DNA of 64,000 nt from Siphonodentalium dalli. Its lineage: Eukaryota; Mollusca; Scaphopoda; Gadilida; Siphonodentaliidae. This document shows positions 37,201 to 46,803 of this stretch, in pieces. The stretch lies in the NCBI GenBank assembly GCA_032622095.1, contig CP136061.1, positions 124,448,754 to 124,512,753 on the forward strand, given 5' to 3'. Position numbers and translations under genes: made by a program. Each line of letters opens with the position of its first letter. Within the stretch, counting starts at the first letter, position 1. The notes below the pieces were generated by a model. That model searched no databases, had not been told where the DNA came from, and saw nothing but the letters and a program-made list of their open reading frames with translations.

Positions 37201-40200
37201 CCTTTAACGAGCCTTTTTCTCGATCAGGCGAATTACCTGCTACATGTAAGTATTGCAACCATTTTTCGGTTCTGTTCGATTGAATTCCGGGCACATTTTC
37301 CCATTGATACTGTGCCGGACTTGAAGCGACCTCTCTTATTACAGGTATCGTGGAAATTTTGACGGAATATCTTTATCCCGTAGATTTTCGACTAGTCACC
37401 ATTGAGAACACAATGGACACATTGTTCAATGCAAAAGGATACTAGTTGTCCATCAAAAATCTCTCAACCAGCCTGGAAGGAAAAATAAGTCATTTGCTTA
37501 ACCCAATGTTATTGATAATAATAATAATAATATATAACACATGTATTTCTAAATTCTAAAGTTACAGAGTTGCACATACTTCTGAGTGTGACTTGATGTG
37601 GCATTGGAAACAACAGGGGCCGTATTCACCAAGTGGGTTTATTTTATAAACCAGGTAGTTTATTTGTATTGATAGCGGCTGAACACACAAGGTATCTTCG
37701 CAATAGCGTTAACGACACATGCTGTCGATGATGTGATTGACCCAATCTATCAGATTTGCCATTTGTATTTGTCAATGAACAATGACTAAATCGCACTAAC
37801 GGCCACATTGCATAGCGGTATAAATTATGCGTACACTTGTATAGACTCAGACTGGCCAGTGTGTATATTTCTGCAGAATGAGTTTTGATGACATAATTGA
37901 GATTTTCGAAATGGAAAACGTGTGGAAGAGGAAAAACCAAGACAACATCTCAGTAAAATTTTAAGGGATAGGTCCAACCCACTAGAAGAATCAGTGACAT
38001 GGCTAGAGGGTCTCACTTGTGGGGGTGCCCACCTTGATATTTCCATCAGAACAACCCCTTCAACCAGACCAAACACATGTTTGCGTGATTCCATTTGCAC
38101 CCTGTGATCAACATAATCTACTGTGCAAACCATGGCTCTGTCCCTATATGAGAAATGTTTTAGATTTTACCTGAACATTGCAATAAAGCATAACTTCTAG
38201 TAGTCTAGCTAGCTACACATAAATTCAGACGGCTACGGAGAGGGTCGACCAAGATACGTACGCCGGACCGACCTCGGTCTGGCTCGGTGTGAGAACATTT
38301 TGAAATCGGAATGTGAAAATTGCAAAATCCTAGCATCTAGGCTGGTCTCAGCTCATTTCCAAGCGTTGAAAATTTCCAACCTGACACACCCTATACTACG
38401 GTTGAAAATTTTGAATATTAGCAGTTTTTGACTGGCCACCTTGGAGGAACTGCAGGTCACAAGCTTGCCAAGTGTTGGAAGTTTCCAACCTGACACCCAC
38501 ATAAGGTCGGAAAATATCCAACTGATGACCTTCTCAGTCAATCATTTTGACCGAAATAGGAGAATATGCAATAGTTAGTCTATAAATACAACAATTCCCT
38601 AATAATAAATTGTTGATGTGAAATTTCCAACTAATGTTGACTTGTGTCAGGTTATGAAATTTCCAAATGTTGAACATTTGACAAAAGTTGGAGGGGGTGT
38701 GAGACACCCACCCCTCACCAAAAAAAACCTGTCACCATGTCCCTGAGAAGAATATGATGAGTTGAGGTTTGTTGTACGCTATTGAATTGAAGCACAATTC
38801 AAATACTAGACATGATGTATTCGGAAATTTCTCTACCATTTCCAAAGAAATTGCTTTCATGCAGTCACTGGCGGATAGCTCCGGTCTCTTTGTTCTTAAG
38901 GATTTTTATGTTTGAATGCACAATATGCTAAAAAAAATTTGCGTTCGTCGGTTGTGTACTTCGCACCTCACCCTTTCCCTCGGTTACTCGATTGAAATGA
39001 ACCAAACGTGTGCTGATATGAGCAGCATGTTTATTTAACCAGTGGTCAATCTATGATTGCCCCCAATCACCTTGATTGGATAATCCTATACCGCGCAGCG
39101 ATGTGTTCCCATCGACATCCACCGATAGCTTCGCATTAAGCGTCACCTCGTATAAACTACATGGACTATATATAAACCCAGCTGTTGAATACCACCCCTG
39201 GTATTTATCTGGCGGGTCCATTTGGAACATGTTCCATTATAATGTTGGTGTATTTATTGTTATATTTTATATTGATTTTTGTAATACCAGAAAAATTCTC
39301 AAAAATATATTTATTGCAATGTTTTATAATTTACCAAGCAGACCCGCCAGATAAATACCTGTGTTTTCCAATACCACATGTTACATCATGTGACATCAAC
39401 TTGATCACTTGAGTCACACTCAGTAGCGACATTACCTCCCCCGAGATGTCGCTCGTAAGCTGACTTCCGGTATTAAAAAAAAGGCAACCCGACCATGGAG
39501 GGGTGTTGCAATCTATGGAATCACATGACACCCGATCTTAATAGATCTTTTTGGTTTTCGCGCTAAAACGAAAGCCGAATAAATAAGCTATCAATTAGTG
39601 TTCAAATAAACCACCGGGATCAATTAGAACCTGATAAAAGAATTTTTCGAAAATTAGGCGGACAAAGTAATTTGGTTAATACGAACTTCACGTGGATAAA
39701 AAGTTATATTTGAGACAGAATTTTTTTTATTTACCTGCTGCGCTCTCACCGGCCACGCGGTAGAATCCGTGGTTAAAGTAAATGGTGAACCAAATTTTAT
39801 AGTGGCTATAAATAGACAAATGAATTATATGGCAAGGGGGATAATTCACTGAATAGTTGTCACTTCCGCTTTAGTTAGAGATCTGAAGCAAAGCACGTTT
39901 TCGCGAACGGAACGCTTTTTACGAAGCAAAAGCTATAATAACAATAAATTTCACTTGTTTATTTTGTGGTAGGTGAAGCTAAACATTGAATACGTATATT
40001 CGGAGTGCCATGACCTTGTTCCAGGCCATTGTCTCCGACACAACTTATAAATTCTTGTCATTGCCATCAGTTTTACTAGTTACCTGAGGCTGAGTACCTG
40101 GTCAAAACAGCTTATCGCTACAGGTGTTAGATTAAATTTTATTGTGATAGCATTCATATACATGTAGTGCAGTGCAGTGTTACAGAAAATAGTATAACTT

Positions 40201-41082
40201 TATTGTCCCCCGAAATTTTGAACATTCAATCAAGTAAGCTTGAGTTTCATTCATATAACTTAGCTGCAGCATGCTGTGTCATTCTGCAGGCTGCATTTCA
40301 GATATATACATATACATTCTTAGCAAAATGATGCAATTATCTTTTTATTTTTCATGTTGTCCGCCACTTGCCCCTCATGGCACATTCATTACTGACAATT
40401 AATTCCATCAATTTCATCATATTTCAGCAGAACATAACCTTAAGTAAGGCATGGATACAATATTACCTAACTGAGTGAATCCTGGTGTGTTTTATGTCAT
40501 GGGTTCGACTTTGGAGCATTTCTCGAAATATGAATTTCTCATGTCTTAAAACTGAAATTTTTTCAAAGTCGATTTTCTCACTTAGACCAATTCTAAGTTG
40601 TGAAACTCAATCAAATGGTTATGTTTATGTTCTAAATTACTAGGGCCTACAAATTACAATACCCGAAATACTTCAACAAAATCTCAAATACGAAAAAGTT
40701 TGTTATATTGTTGCTACACTCAGATCAGAAGTATGTGCAACTCTGTAACTTTTGTTCTGCAGATTTGCATAAAATCCCCATAAAAAATTGTTCACTTGAT
40801 CTCAACCTTAAATAAGTGAACAGTGCGATCAGTGACTCAGTGTGAATTCGGTTGACAACCAGCTGGCACACATTTCTTATTTTCTAGTATCGCGATAATA
40901 GGAGAACCAAACGTATCAGCCACCTAATTGCGAGAGTTGTTTGATCTTCAAACGCAAAGTTATACTTAATATTATTCTTACTTGGATTTTCCGACAGCGC
41001 TATCTCCCAAACATATGATTTTCACTTTATTTTCGCCAGAATCTCCGGCTTTTTCATAATCGAAATCGCTCGGATCGGCCAT
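22157..41082 (-). CDS. RABL2: RABL2, Rab-like GTPase 2 (whole gene, 8 coding exons, 223 aa)
   Basis: A small GTPase of the RABL2 family, which in other animals acts at the ciliary base, where the GTP form binds CEP19 and IFT-B to start intraflagellar transport. Joining the eight exons listed separately gives one unbroken 223-residue protein; human RABL2B is about 229. The P-loop GDSAVGKS is at 26-33, the switch region STYALTLF at 50-57, WDTAGQE at 73-79, NKID at 131-134 and the SAS-G5 motif at 158-160. REFRPEIPC (118-126) and PLYFVSA (153-159) are RABL2 signatures. The C terminus is short, polar and has no cysteines, so it is not prenylated, as known for RABL2. Splice phases are 2,2,1,0,1,0,0 and every intron is GT-AG. 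The gene spans 18.9 kb for 672 coding bases; its introns are packed with repeats. No obvious RFX X-box was seen in the 100 bases before the ATG. Confidence 0.95.
22475..23349. mobile_element. hAT-like non-autonomous element with perfect 8-bp TSD
   Basis: TAGGGGTGCCACGATTAATC at the left and the inverse AATAATCGTGGCACCTCTA at the right are flanked on both sides by TTGAGTAT (22467-22474 and 23350-23357). The subterminal regions are rich in TAATCGATTA. The 875 bp contain no transposase. Confidence 0.85.
24068..24231. repeat. Exact 82-bp tandem duplication
   Basis: 24068-24149 and 24150-24231 read identically by eye, from AAGAAATGTATACGATAGG to CACTGAACTGATAT. It lies inside RABL2 intron 7. Confidence 0.9.
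25182..25638. mobile_element. TTAA-type element (family C), complete copy
   Basis: TTAA-AGGTACTCAATCCGA at 25182 faces TCGGATTGAGTACCT-TTAA ending 25638. It is 457 bp with no coding capacity. An internal 19-bp direct repeat (ACCAAATTGCGGGTAAAGA) occurs at 25359 and 25378. Confidence 0.8.
25794..25980. mobile_element. Family P palindromic MITE, copy 2
   Basis: CAGTAATGTCCTAAATAATC to GGGTCATTACTG with TA on the left; the right TA has mutated to CA. The central loop is deleted. It lies in RABL2 intron 7, 301 bp from exon 7. Confidence 0.8.
26282..26365 (-). CDS. RABL2: RABL2 exon 7
   Basis: Acceptor CTTTCAG, 84 nt. Encodes LFTDSIKAAIGYK to IMQELE (168-195); donor GAG|GTATGT. Confidence 0.94.
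26410..26660. repeat. Dispersed repeat, inverted relative of 27995-28170
   Basis: AAAAATACAACTTTGTAACA, GATCAAATATTGCAACATTT and CATTGCAATTCTGGGATCAG read as the inverse of 28005-28100. A third weak relative is at 4920-4975 (GTTGTATTTGTTTATGACTT). Non-coding intronic sequence. Confidence 0.5.
27003..27236. mobile_element. Family A TTAA-type element, copy 2
   Basis: TTAACCCTTTCATGAATGGA to CCCGTCATGAAAGGGTTAA, giving near-perfect terminal inverted repeats. The first hairpin is partly deleted. It lies in RABL2 intron 6. Confidence 0.8.
27702..27799 (-). CDS. RABL2: RABL2 exon 6
   Basis: Acceptor TTTTCAG, 98 nt. Completes E135 and encodes DDGITSRQFNFAKK to TNVVK (136-167); donor AAG|GTGAGA. 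Confidence 0.94.
28393..28504 (-). CDS. RABL2: RABL2 exon 5
   Basis: Acceptor ATTTCAG, 112 nt. Encodes VFDATRKITY through NKID (98-134), the base-recognition motif; donor G|GTAAGC. Confidence 0.94.
29192..29311. repeat. 30-bp minisatellite, 4 units
   Basis: Four units beginning ATAACATGATAATAAGGTTG and ending TGGTGACAAC, starting at 29192, 29222, 29252 and 29282 with a few substitutions. RABL2 intron 4. The minus-strand ORF through it is a by-product of a period divisible by three. Confidence 0.85.
29357..29452. mobile_element. Short palindromic MITE (TTCATTTRTAGGGATGTTCA)
   Basis: TTCATTTATAGGGATGTTCA at the left and its inverse TGAACATCCCTACAAATGAA at the right enclose about 55 bp with a smaller hairpin ACATGTACCACATGT. 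One end recurs at about 26150-26172. Confidence 0.65.
29592..30254. mobile_element. Inverted-repeat element with AGGCCAAAAAAAA ends, copy 1
   Basis: AAGGCCAAAAAAAAAAAGTG followed by GTTTTGGTTCTCGG faces CCTGAGAACCAAAACC...TTTTTTTTGGCCT. TA flanks both sides. It is 663 bp and non-coding, in RABL2 intron 4. A relative with a different inner TIR is at 47614-48963. Confidence 0.7.
30531..30743. mobile_element. Family P palindromic MITE, copy 3
   Basis: CAATAATGCCCTAAATAATC to AGGGTATTACTG, 213 bp, with full-length arms meeting at TCTCAGTGAGAG. It lies in RABL2 intron 4 and ends 23 bp from exon 4 and 17 bp from its donor. Confidence 0.88.
30767..30846 (-). CDS. RABL2: RABL2 exon 4
   Basis: Acceptor ATTTAG, 80 nt. 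Completes D71 and encodes FWDTAGQERF to AHACIM (72-97), the switch II region; donor ATG|GTATGT. The 3' side is only 23 bp from a palindromic MITE. Confidence 0.94.
30929..31357. mobile_element. Family Q element, copy 5 (long form)
   Basis: CAAGCCTGGAAATAGTGTGT at the left; the right end GCAGACTTG is its degraded inverse. The 12-bp direct repeat ACCAAATTTGAC lies immediately outside both ends (30917-30928 and 31358-31369). It contains the CATAATCGAGGTGACTAATG module. RABL2 intron 3. Confidence 0.65.
31537..31782. mobile_element. Family A TTAA-type element, copy 3
   Basis: TTAACCCTTCCATTTCGTG to CTCCCGTCATGAAATGGTTAA-type right end. Both internal hairpins (TTCTCTTATATATGC / CATTTATATAAGAGAA) are present. 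RABL2 intron 3. Confidence 0.75.
32004..32228. mobile_element. Family P palindromic MITE, copy 4
   Basis: CAGTAATGCCATAATTAATC to AGGACATTACTG. A 12-bp insertion in the left arm duplicates part of the AGAATTATGGGTAA block. RABL2 intron 3, 79 bp from exon 3. Confidence 0.85.
32308..32387 (-). CDS. RABL2: RABL2 exon 3
   Basis: Acceptor CTCCAG, 80 nt. Completes Y44 and encodes KPQMLSTYALTLF...PVAV (45-70), the switch I region; donor G|GTAAGT. Confidence 0.92.
33150..34640. repeat. Divergent tandem array with AAAGTTATCATCCGGAAACC motif
   Basis: About eight units of roughly 160-210 bp. Each has GGGCATAACTCTG-like text, CATATTCGAACTTGACCTGT, CATACCAAATTTGGTT and AAAGTTATCATCCGGAAACC (near 33334, 33499, 33675, 33838, 34010, 34183, 34342 and 34550). 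It ends with (GGAC)n and the palindrome GTCCCCCGGGGGAC at 34623-34636. A second block is at 43.7-44.2 kb. RABL2 intron 2. ORFs on both strands are translated repeat, not genes. Confidence 0.85.
34768..35212. repeat. 122-bp tandem repeat, ~3.6 units, GC-rich
   Basis: Units start CAAATTTCAAGTCGATAGCT at 34768, 34890, 35012 and 35134, with very few differences. Each contains CTGCGCATGCGCGAAGC and GCACGGGCTCGGCGACC, far more GC- and CpG-rich than the surroundings. The last unit breaks off and is followed by a second module ending in ACAGACAGAC-type repeats. RABL2 intron 2. Confidence 0.92.
35838..36090. mobile_element. TTAA-type element (family C), partial copy
   Basis: CCACTTGATTTTAGAGTTAT, ATCGATATCTGATCACTGAG and CCAAAGAAATAGTAATTTGG follow the family C order and end AACTCGGATTATGCATCT-TTAA. 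The left end is unclear. RABL2 intron 2. Confidence 0.5.
36358..37207. mobile_element. TTAA-type element (family D), longest copy
   Basis: TTAA-AGATACGGCCGGCCTTTGT at 36358 and ACAAAGGCCGCCCGTCCCT-TTAA ending 37207 are good inverted repeats. Inside, TTATGTAAACAAATGTCAAA and TTTTCTCCTAACTTATGG recur in other copies, the latter also at 63.18 kb. It is 842 bp between the TTAA sites, non-coding, in RABL2 intron 2. Confidence 0.8.
37443..37472 (-). CDS. RABL2: RABL2 exon 2, 30-nt microexon
   Basis: The acceptor CTTCCAG precedes 30 bases that complete K34, encode LVERFLMDN and give two bases of Y44, then donor TA|GTATCC. It matches the LMERFLMDGF stretch of RABL2 proteins and joins exons 1 and 3 in frame. 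The length was fixed by phase on both sides. Confidence 0.88.
38275..38745. repeat. Family S dispersed repeat, copy 3
   Basis: Alternating GTTGGAAATT/AAATTTCCAAC motifs, GGAGGGGGTGTGAGACACCC near the end, and right terminus CACCATGTCCCTG. RABL2 intron 1. Confidence 0.55.
39200..39359. mobile_element. Short element with perfect 19-bp TIR
   Basis: GGTATTTATCTGGCGGGTC (39200-39218) is matched exactly in reverse at 39341-39359. The interior is 122 bp and AT-rich. No second copy was noticed in the window and no target duplication is obvious. RABL2 intron 1. Confidence 0.65.
40982..41082 (-). CDS. RABL2: RABL2 exon 1
   Basis: ATG at 41082. It encodes residues 1-33 plus two bases of K34, an acidic N terminus followed by VKIICLGDSAVGKS. 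The donor is AA|GTAAGA. Confidence 0.93.
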
Positions 41083-41317
41083 CGCGAAAAATATTTGGTT
41101 GACGCTAAAACGTGTGACGCCAGCACGACAATGATCAATATTAAATCGATATGTCGTGTCATTGTCAAAGTTTGGTATTGCATTGCTGAGACCTTTAACT
41201 ATTATTGCTCCTCTTATAATATAGGCATAGGTGTGAATAGATAATTATATCTCCACACTGCAATAGTCCCCTGTCCGTATTTACCTTACCATGCAGTCGG
41301 CATACATAGCTAGCTAT

Positions 41318-42203
41318 GCTAAGGGTGCACCCCCCCCCCTTTTCGGTACGCGGGATTCAGGGTGTTTTGCATGAAGCCGTACGCGGGATGCGGCGGGATT
41401 CATACCCCCGAATTAACTGGTATTCGGGTTCAAGCAAAGCATCTTGGACGTAGGTTTTGATGGCGCAAAATAATATTTTGTGCTATTTATCTGTATGAAT
41501 GAGTGGGTAGAATAGCTTCTTGTGCATATTCGACAACCATATGCCATCATAAAGTATCATTAATCGTATCATAACGGCCTCATAACGCCCAAAACGCGAC
41601 CGGCGTCTCTTCGGTCGTTAACCGAAATAGCTTATCATTGTTTTTGACGGGTGTTCAGGTAAAATAAGCAGATGACAAACATTAAAAGTGAAGATTGAGT
41701 CAAATGTATTGAGGGGAAATGTTCAGATAATAAGTTCAACAAACGACCAAAGAGTCGTTTGTTGAACTTATTATATGAACATTTCCTATGGGATAACTAC
41801 TCATAAATGATGTTCCAGTATAGAAAGGGTTAAGGAGGAAGTTTTTATATTGTCAATCTATAGAAACATAAACATAATCACACACCGTTAAGGATAATTA
41901 ACCTGCCCTTAATAGATTAACCTGTCATTAGCCTATATGATGCTATATCTCGTCAAATTATTATCACAAATACTCTACTCCAATATCATGTCAGGTATAT
42001 ATATAATGGATCAAAATGTGTCTATGTAACTTCTGCTTGTATCTGTCTGATATTAAAACAGTCAATTTGTATGTCATTTATCGCATATTATTTCTTAACA
42101 TGTATTCAGGATTCACCCCCAAAATTAACTGGTATTCAGGATTCACCCCCCAAAATTAACTGGTATTCAGGATTCAGGGGGAGGGGTGATACACTCCTAT
42201 AGC
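41318..42203. mobile_element. Element with C-run ends and GGGATTC repeats (family V), copy 1
   Basis: Starts near AAGGGTGCACCCCCCCCCC followed by TTTTCGGTACGCGGGATTC. It ends in triplicated TATTCAGGATTCACCCCC and GGGGGAGGGGTGATACACTC. It mirrors 53304-54810 (CCCCCCTTTTCGTATGCCGG ... GGGGGGAGGGGGAAGG). The ends are imprecise. Confidence 0.45.
41715..41833. mobile_element. TTAA-type element (family B), partial copy
   Basis: A long hairpin GGAAATGTTCAGATAATAAG / CTTATTATATGAACATTTCC with a near-perfect inner stem, then CAGTATAGAAAGGG-TTAA (TTAA 41830-41833). The left end is lost. Confidence 0.6.
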
Positions 42204-43629
42204 AGTAGGCCATTATTCATAACTGGAACACAGATATTGGTGCATCGGAATAACTGAATCTCGAAGTTTCAAACAGTGTATGATGTTCCACGATTGTGCC
42301 TAAGATGTCATATGTCGAGGAGTACAGAATGCAAAGCTGGTGGAGAGTAATCACTTGGTTGAACTGGTGACGTGAATAATCCATGAGATGCATGCAGGGA
42401 CGTTGTGCAAACACGAGAGCTCATTGCATTCGAGTGTTTTACAAAATAGTCCCCGCCTCGAATGATGTATTTCACGTCACCAGATCAATCATTATTCTGT
42501 TTATTATATTTCACTATATGCGCGAATCTTACTAATTGTATGTTATTAGATATTAGTTGAACAATGAATACTATTAAATTAAAATAGAACATTCATTTTG
42601 CATCGGTCAACATTGATTACGAATCTATATCTATTAAAACGGAACTGTCTCTTATTGAATCCAAGAACGATTATTGGTTTGAAAATAGAGAATATTGGTT
42701 TGAAAATAGAGACTATTGTTTTCACAAACCACCATTAACTTGTATTTCATGTAATTTCCGACCGAATGGCTGCCCATATACAAGGTTGAATTTTTTTTAT
42801 TATTACCGGTACCTGCTTTTTCCAGTGGATTCAGTGGTGACAATAATAATATAATAATAATATTATACACTATAATATACTATTTTTCGAGCAGTTTTAA
42901 ATTGTAGGTGCGCGAAAATTAGTTCTGCGCAGAATTTAAATACGAATAAGGTATGTAATATAAATAACGTTGTGTTTTAATTCGCAACTTAATATTGGTG
43001 TTTTTTTTTGTGACTGGTAATGAACATGAAGATGCCCCATTAACAACAACATACTTTTCGAGATAAGGCAACCCCGATTTCTCACATAAAGGCCTAAAGG
43101 GGGATAACTCTACAAGTCAAGCGCGGACAAAATCCCATATAGCCTATTTTACTGGAACTATAGAGTATATATGCATATACATACCCGGTACAATTCAACC
43201 CTCTAACTCTTGTACTTCCTGAGATATTTATAATTAAGCGTACTTATTGAGATATTTAAGTATATGATACTTGTAATTGCTCAGATTATAAATATTAGAG
43301 ATAAATGAAAAACAACATACTTCCATATTAACACATGGAAGTATACCGGTATAATAATAACAAAATAAAAACAAGAGCACGCCGTCGGGTCGTGGCATCA
43401 GTAATACGCCCGTTTCTTTAGTAGAGTGGGGTAAGCTAGGTTTAATTCATTTGTTTGAAATCTTTGACTTAAAGGGGTACTGTATACGCCAATTTCAATA
43501 AATTCCCGGTAACAATTGCGATCTAATATCAATATTATATTTTAAAATAACGTATTTGAGTCGACGATGTCTACTGAAAACGTTCCGGTTAAGACGAAAT
43601 AATAACAAAAATAAAACAAAATAACTTCA

Positions 43630-44235
43630 AGTGTGGTATTTTTGACTGAAAAAATTCACATACCAATTTTTTATCAATCAGAAACCTCAAAATATAAACA
43701 TTTTAAGTTGAAATTAATATATCAGGTAAAATCTAAGTCGAAAAAGGCGCATAACTCAGTCAAAACCACGCGGACGAAACCCATATTCGAATTTGATCTG
43801 TATTTTTGGGTGGTAAACTAATATACCAAATTTGGTTCAGTTCACTTGATTCAATCTAAAGTTATCATTCGGAAACCGCAAATCAGGTAAAATCTAAGTC
43901 GAAAAAGGGGCATAACGCAGTCAAAATATTGCGGACGAAACCCATATTCGAACTTGATCTGTACTTTGGTGTGGTAAACTAATATACCAAATTTGGTTCA
44001 GTTCACTTGATTCAATCTAAAGTTATCATCCGGAAACTGCAAATCAGGTAAAATCTAAGTCGAAAAAGGGGCATAACTCAGTCAAAATCATGCGGACGAA
44101 ACCCATATTCGAACGTGATCTGTATTTTGTAGTGGTAAACTAACATACCAAATTTGGTTCAGTTCAATCTAAAGTTATCATCCGGAAACCAAAAGCGGAC
44201 GGACGACGGACGGACGGACAGACAACCCATTTACA
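43630..44235. repeat. Divergent tandem array, second block of the AAAGTTATCATCCGG family
   Basis: Three units of about 155-165 bp with GGGGCATAACTCAGTCAAAA, ACCCATATTCGAACTTGATC and AAAGTTATCATCCGGAAACC (near 43857, 44018 and 44170). It ends in (GGAC)n and ACGACCGTTTATACGGGCGT. Units here are more alike than in the 33-34 kb block. Confidence 0.85.
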
Positions 44236-44740
44236 TAATACGACCGTTTATACGGGCGTATACTAAATCAAATAAATAATAAATAATGAGATACAACACA
44301 AAATAAATATTTAAATGTAAGAAGAAAAAAAACATTACATCTTGTTTCTGCATTTTTTTTAATTTTTATTCGATAGTTCAGGATATATCACATGGTACAT
44401 GATACACATACTATGGGTATGTTTACAATTTGAGTAAATAGGATACATAACAGTATATATAATATTATAATTATAATTATTTATATTAAATATACATATG
44501 TTATATGTAGGGTTCTGATGAGACAGATACAAATTCTGAATTTGAATTAAGACATAGGCCTAAATTGCTTTTTAGGTTTTCATTTTCCTTCAATGGATCA
44601 GAGTGGATTGGGAAATAAAAAAAAACATCTTGACTGCAGTGTACCGGGTAATTAATTGTATAATAGTCAGCAATTAAGACACCCCATCCACTGCCATATC
44701 GACACGTCCCTACCCGTATACAACACCGTGACAATATAAT
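44236..44740. other. Intergenic, low complexity, no gene seen
   Basis: Runs of AAATAA, TATA and T-rich tracts. The minus-strand 77-codon ORF has no recognisable domain. Confidence 0.25.
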
Positions 44741-44859
44741 ATCACGAAAGACATTCAGACTGCACCGCGAGGCTCACGCCTTCCAAAAACATTCCCGCCA
44801 AATCGCAACACCCCGCGAAACCAAGGGAGAACGACGGATTCCACGTGGTGGCGATAAAC

Positions 44860-44902
44860 ATGTTTTCTGCGAAGAAAGAGGTTAAAGTTATGACTGTCAC
44901 AG
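44860..44902 (+). CDS. Candidate first coding exon, unknown gene
   Basis: ATG at 44860 opens MFSAKKEVKVMTVT and one base of the next codon before CAG|GTAGTA. The preceding 120 bases carry many CpGs (CCGCGAGG, CCCCGCGAAACC, GAACGACGG), unlike the AT-rich background, as a promoter might. I do not recognise the protein. Spliced to the peptidase leader exon at 55582 it would run in the wrong frame, so it is not part of that gene. No further exon was found. It may be chance. Confidence 0.25.
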
Positions 44903-46800
44903 GTAGTACTACCGACTATAACAAATATAGACTATAATTCCCACCGTTTAAAGTTGACTAATATCCTGAACCTAGCATTATATATGCTCTAGACGATTTT
45001 ATTCGTTCACGGCTGAGTTCACTCCAATTACTTTTCTATGGCGTTTAACCATGGTCCACAATATATCTGTACGACGCGATGTAAAGGCGATATTGTAATA
45101 GCTGTATTTGACAGTTCAGTTCGCACAGTACACATGTAAATCACCCATAAAAGCTGGAGTGGGTGTATACTGATATTTTGTTTGTGTATTTCGAATATTC
45201 ATTATAACTTGAGGAAATGGACTGAGACAGTTTTTAATAATGGGATAATTTCCTGGTGCAAAGAGAGAGGAATATAGCTTGAATATGTAATGCACCAGCA
45301 TTCATTTGGTGTGGGTATGTAATCACATACTAGATACATCTAACCATCATGGCCATGTGGATGTGGAGCATGCATGTATGGCCCCTGGTATTTCAGATAT
45401 ATATAACATTTTTCGCCTTAGGTATATATTCTAGATAGTACCAATATAGCTAAAACTTCTGACTATCATAAATATCTTGGGAGCTTAAGAAGGAACACAT
45501 ATGACATATGGTAATATGATGTTTGAAGTTTATTTTATCATAGTAGCTCATCTCGCCTTTCTTTACTGGTTATTCTGATTGTGATCAGGAACGTGGTGAC
45601 ATGTAGGGGGAGGGGGTGGGGTTGAGTTGAGAGATAAGACTCCCACAAAATTTTCAAAAGGAAATGTCATATATATGCCTCAGTCACACAACAGTACATT
45701 AGTTGGAAACATTACACCACAATTTAAGTAGGTTGAAATTACTCTCATTGTTTGATTTTCCAACCAGTAATTATCGTGGAATACAGAGGATAATTCTGTT
45801 TAATTAGACCAACAGCAGCATATTTTTCTACTTTTGGTCCAAATTCGGACATTGCCTTCAGTTGGAAATTCCAACCTTTGGTGGATGTCAAGATGGGAAT
45901 AATTTCCAACAGTTTGAGGTACATTGTAACAATTGTAAACTTCCAACCCAAGGCCGGTGGGGGGGGGGGGGGGGTGTATTCATCATACTTAAAATTTTGC
46001 AATCAAGTTTGGTCAATCTGGTTCAAGGTGGGGGGGGGGGGGGGGTGAGGGTTGTCATTTCAATGTGCCCCCCTCTCCAACAGAAACCCTCTAGAGCCAC
46101 GTCCCTGGTAGTGATAGAAGGTTATGAAACTATAACATCACACCCTCAGTTGCTGGCAGGGACGCCGGAGAAGGCAGGCATGCAGGGTCATTTGCCCCGC
46201 TTGCCCTGGCCCAGGAGAGTCCAGTGGGTACCCGAAAAGTGCTCTCCTGACTGGTTTGCCCCCTTGCCCTTTGTTGCTTCCGGCGTCCTTGGTTGCTGGA
46301 GCTTGAGGGCAATTAAGCAGTCAAATTCGTGAATTAAATTTAGTTTACTACAGACTTTACACACACTGTACTTTGTGACCTAGTCAAGTTTAGTGGGAAA
46401 CATGTTTCATTGTATGGGGAAATTTTTTCCATGAAAAGTGTCACTTCTCTCTCGTTTTTGGCCAGGGAGTCGGAGGGAGATATGGCTTATGTCTGATATT
46501 CCAGTACTGACCAACATGCATGCACAGGGGAGTCAGGTTAGGAACTAAGTACCTTATTTTGTGGTGCTTAGGATTAGGATGTCAAGAAAATCCATTATTT
46601 AAAGTGATGTGAAACACTCCGATAGGGTGGTCAAATAGAGTAGTTATTTTTAGGAATATTAATCCAAATTTACAACACACACCATAATTCTGATATTAAT
46701 TAAATGTAGACGATGTTTTCTATGGAATGGTATGGTCGATTTCTTTGAATTTTTTTTATTTTCGATTTTTTTCTGTTTTTGGTTGAATTTTTTTTGGGTA
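44903..46800. other. Intergenic, repeat-rich
   Basis: Contains a family S copy (45600-46110, with two G tracts at 45957-45974 and 46029-46045). Next to it is a short inverted pair, GGACGCCGGA (46160) and TCCGGCGTCC (46281). A segment at 46560-46745 (AAACACTCCGATAGGGTGG, TGTTTTCTATGGAATGGTA) recurs inverted at 59140-59440. No gene is seen. Confidence 0.4.
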
Positions 46801-46803
46801 TGC

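Larger units (their letters stand above)
41083..43629. other. Upstream of RABL2, repeat-rich, no gene seen
   Basis: Holds a C-run element at 41318-42203 and a family B element at 41715-41833. The remainder is AT-rich with short ORFs lacking domains. Confidence 0.3.

Noticed and set aside
45862-46332. 156-codon plus-strand ORF with polyglycine
   Set aside because: It reads through G tracts of a family S repeat and a short inverted repeat; composition is not protein-like.
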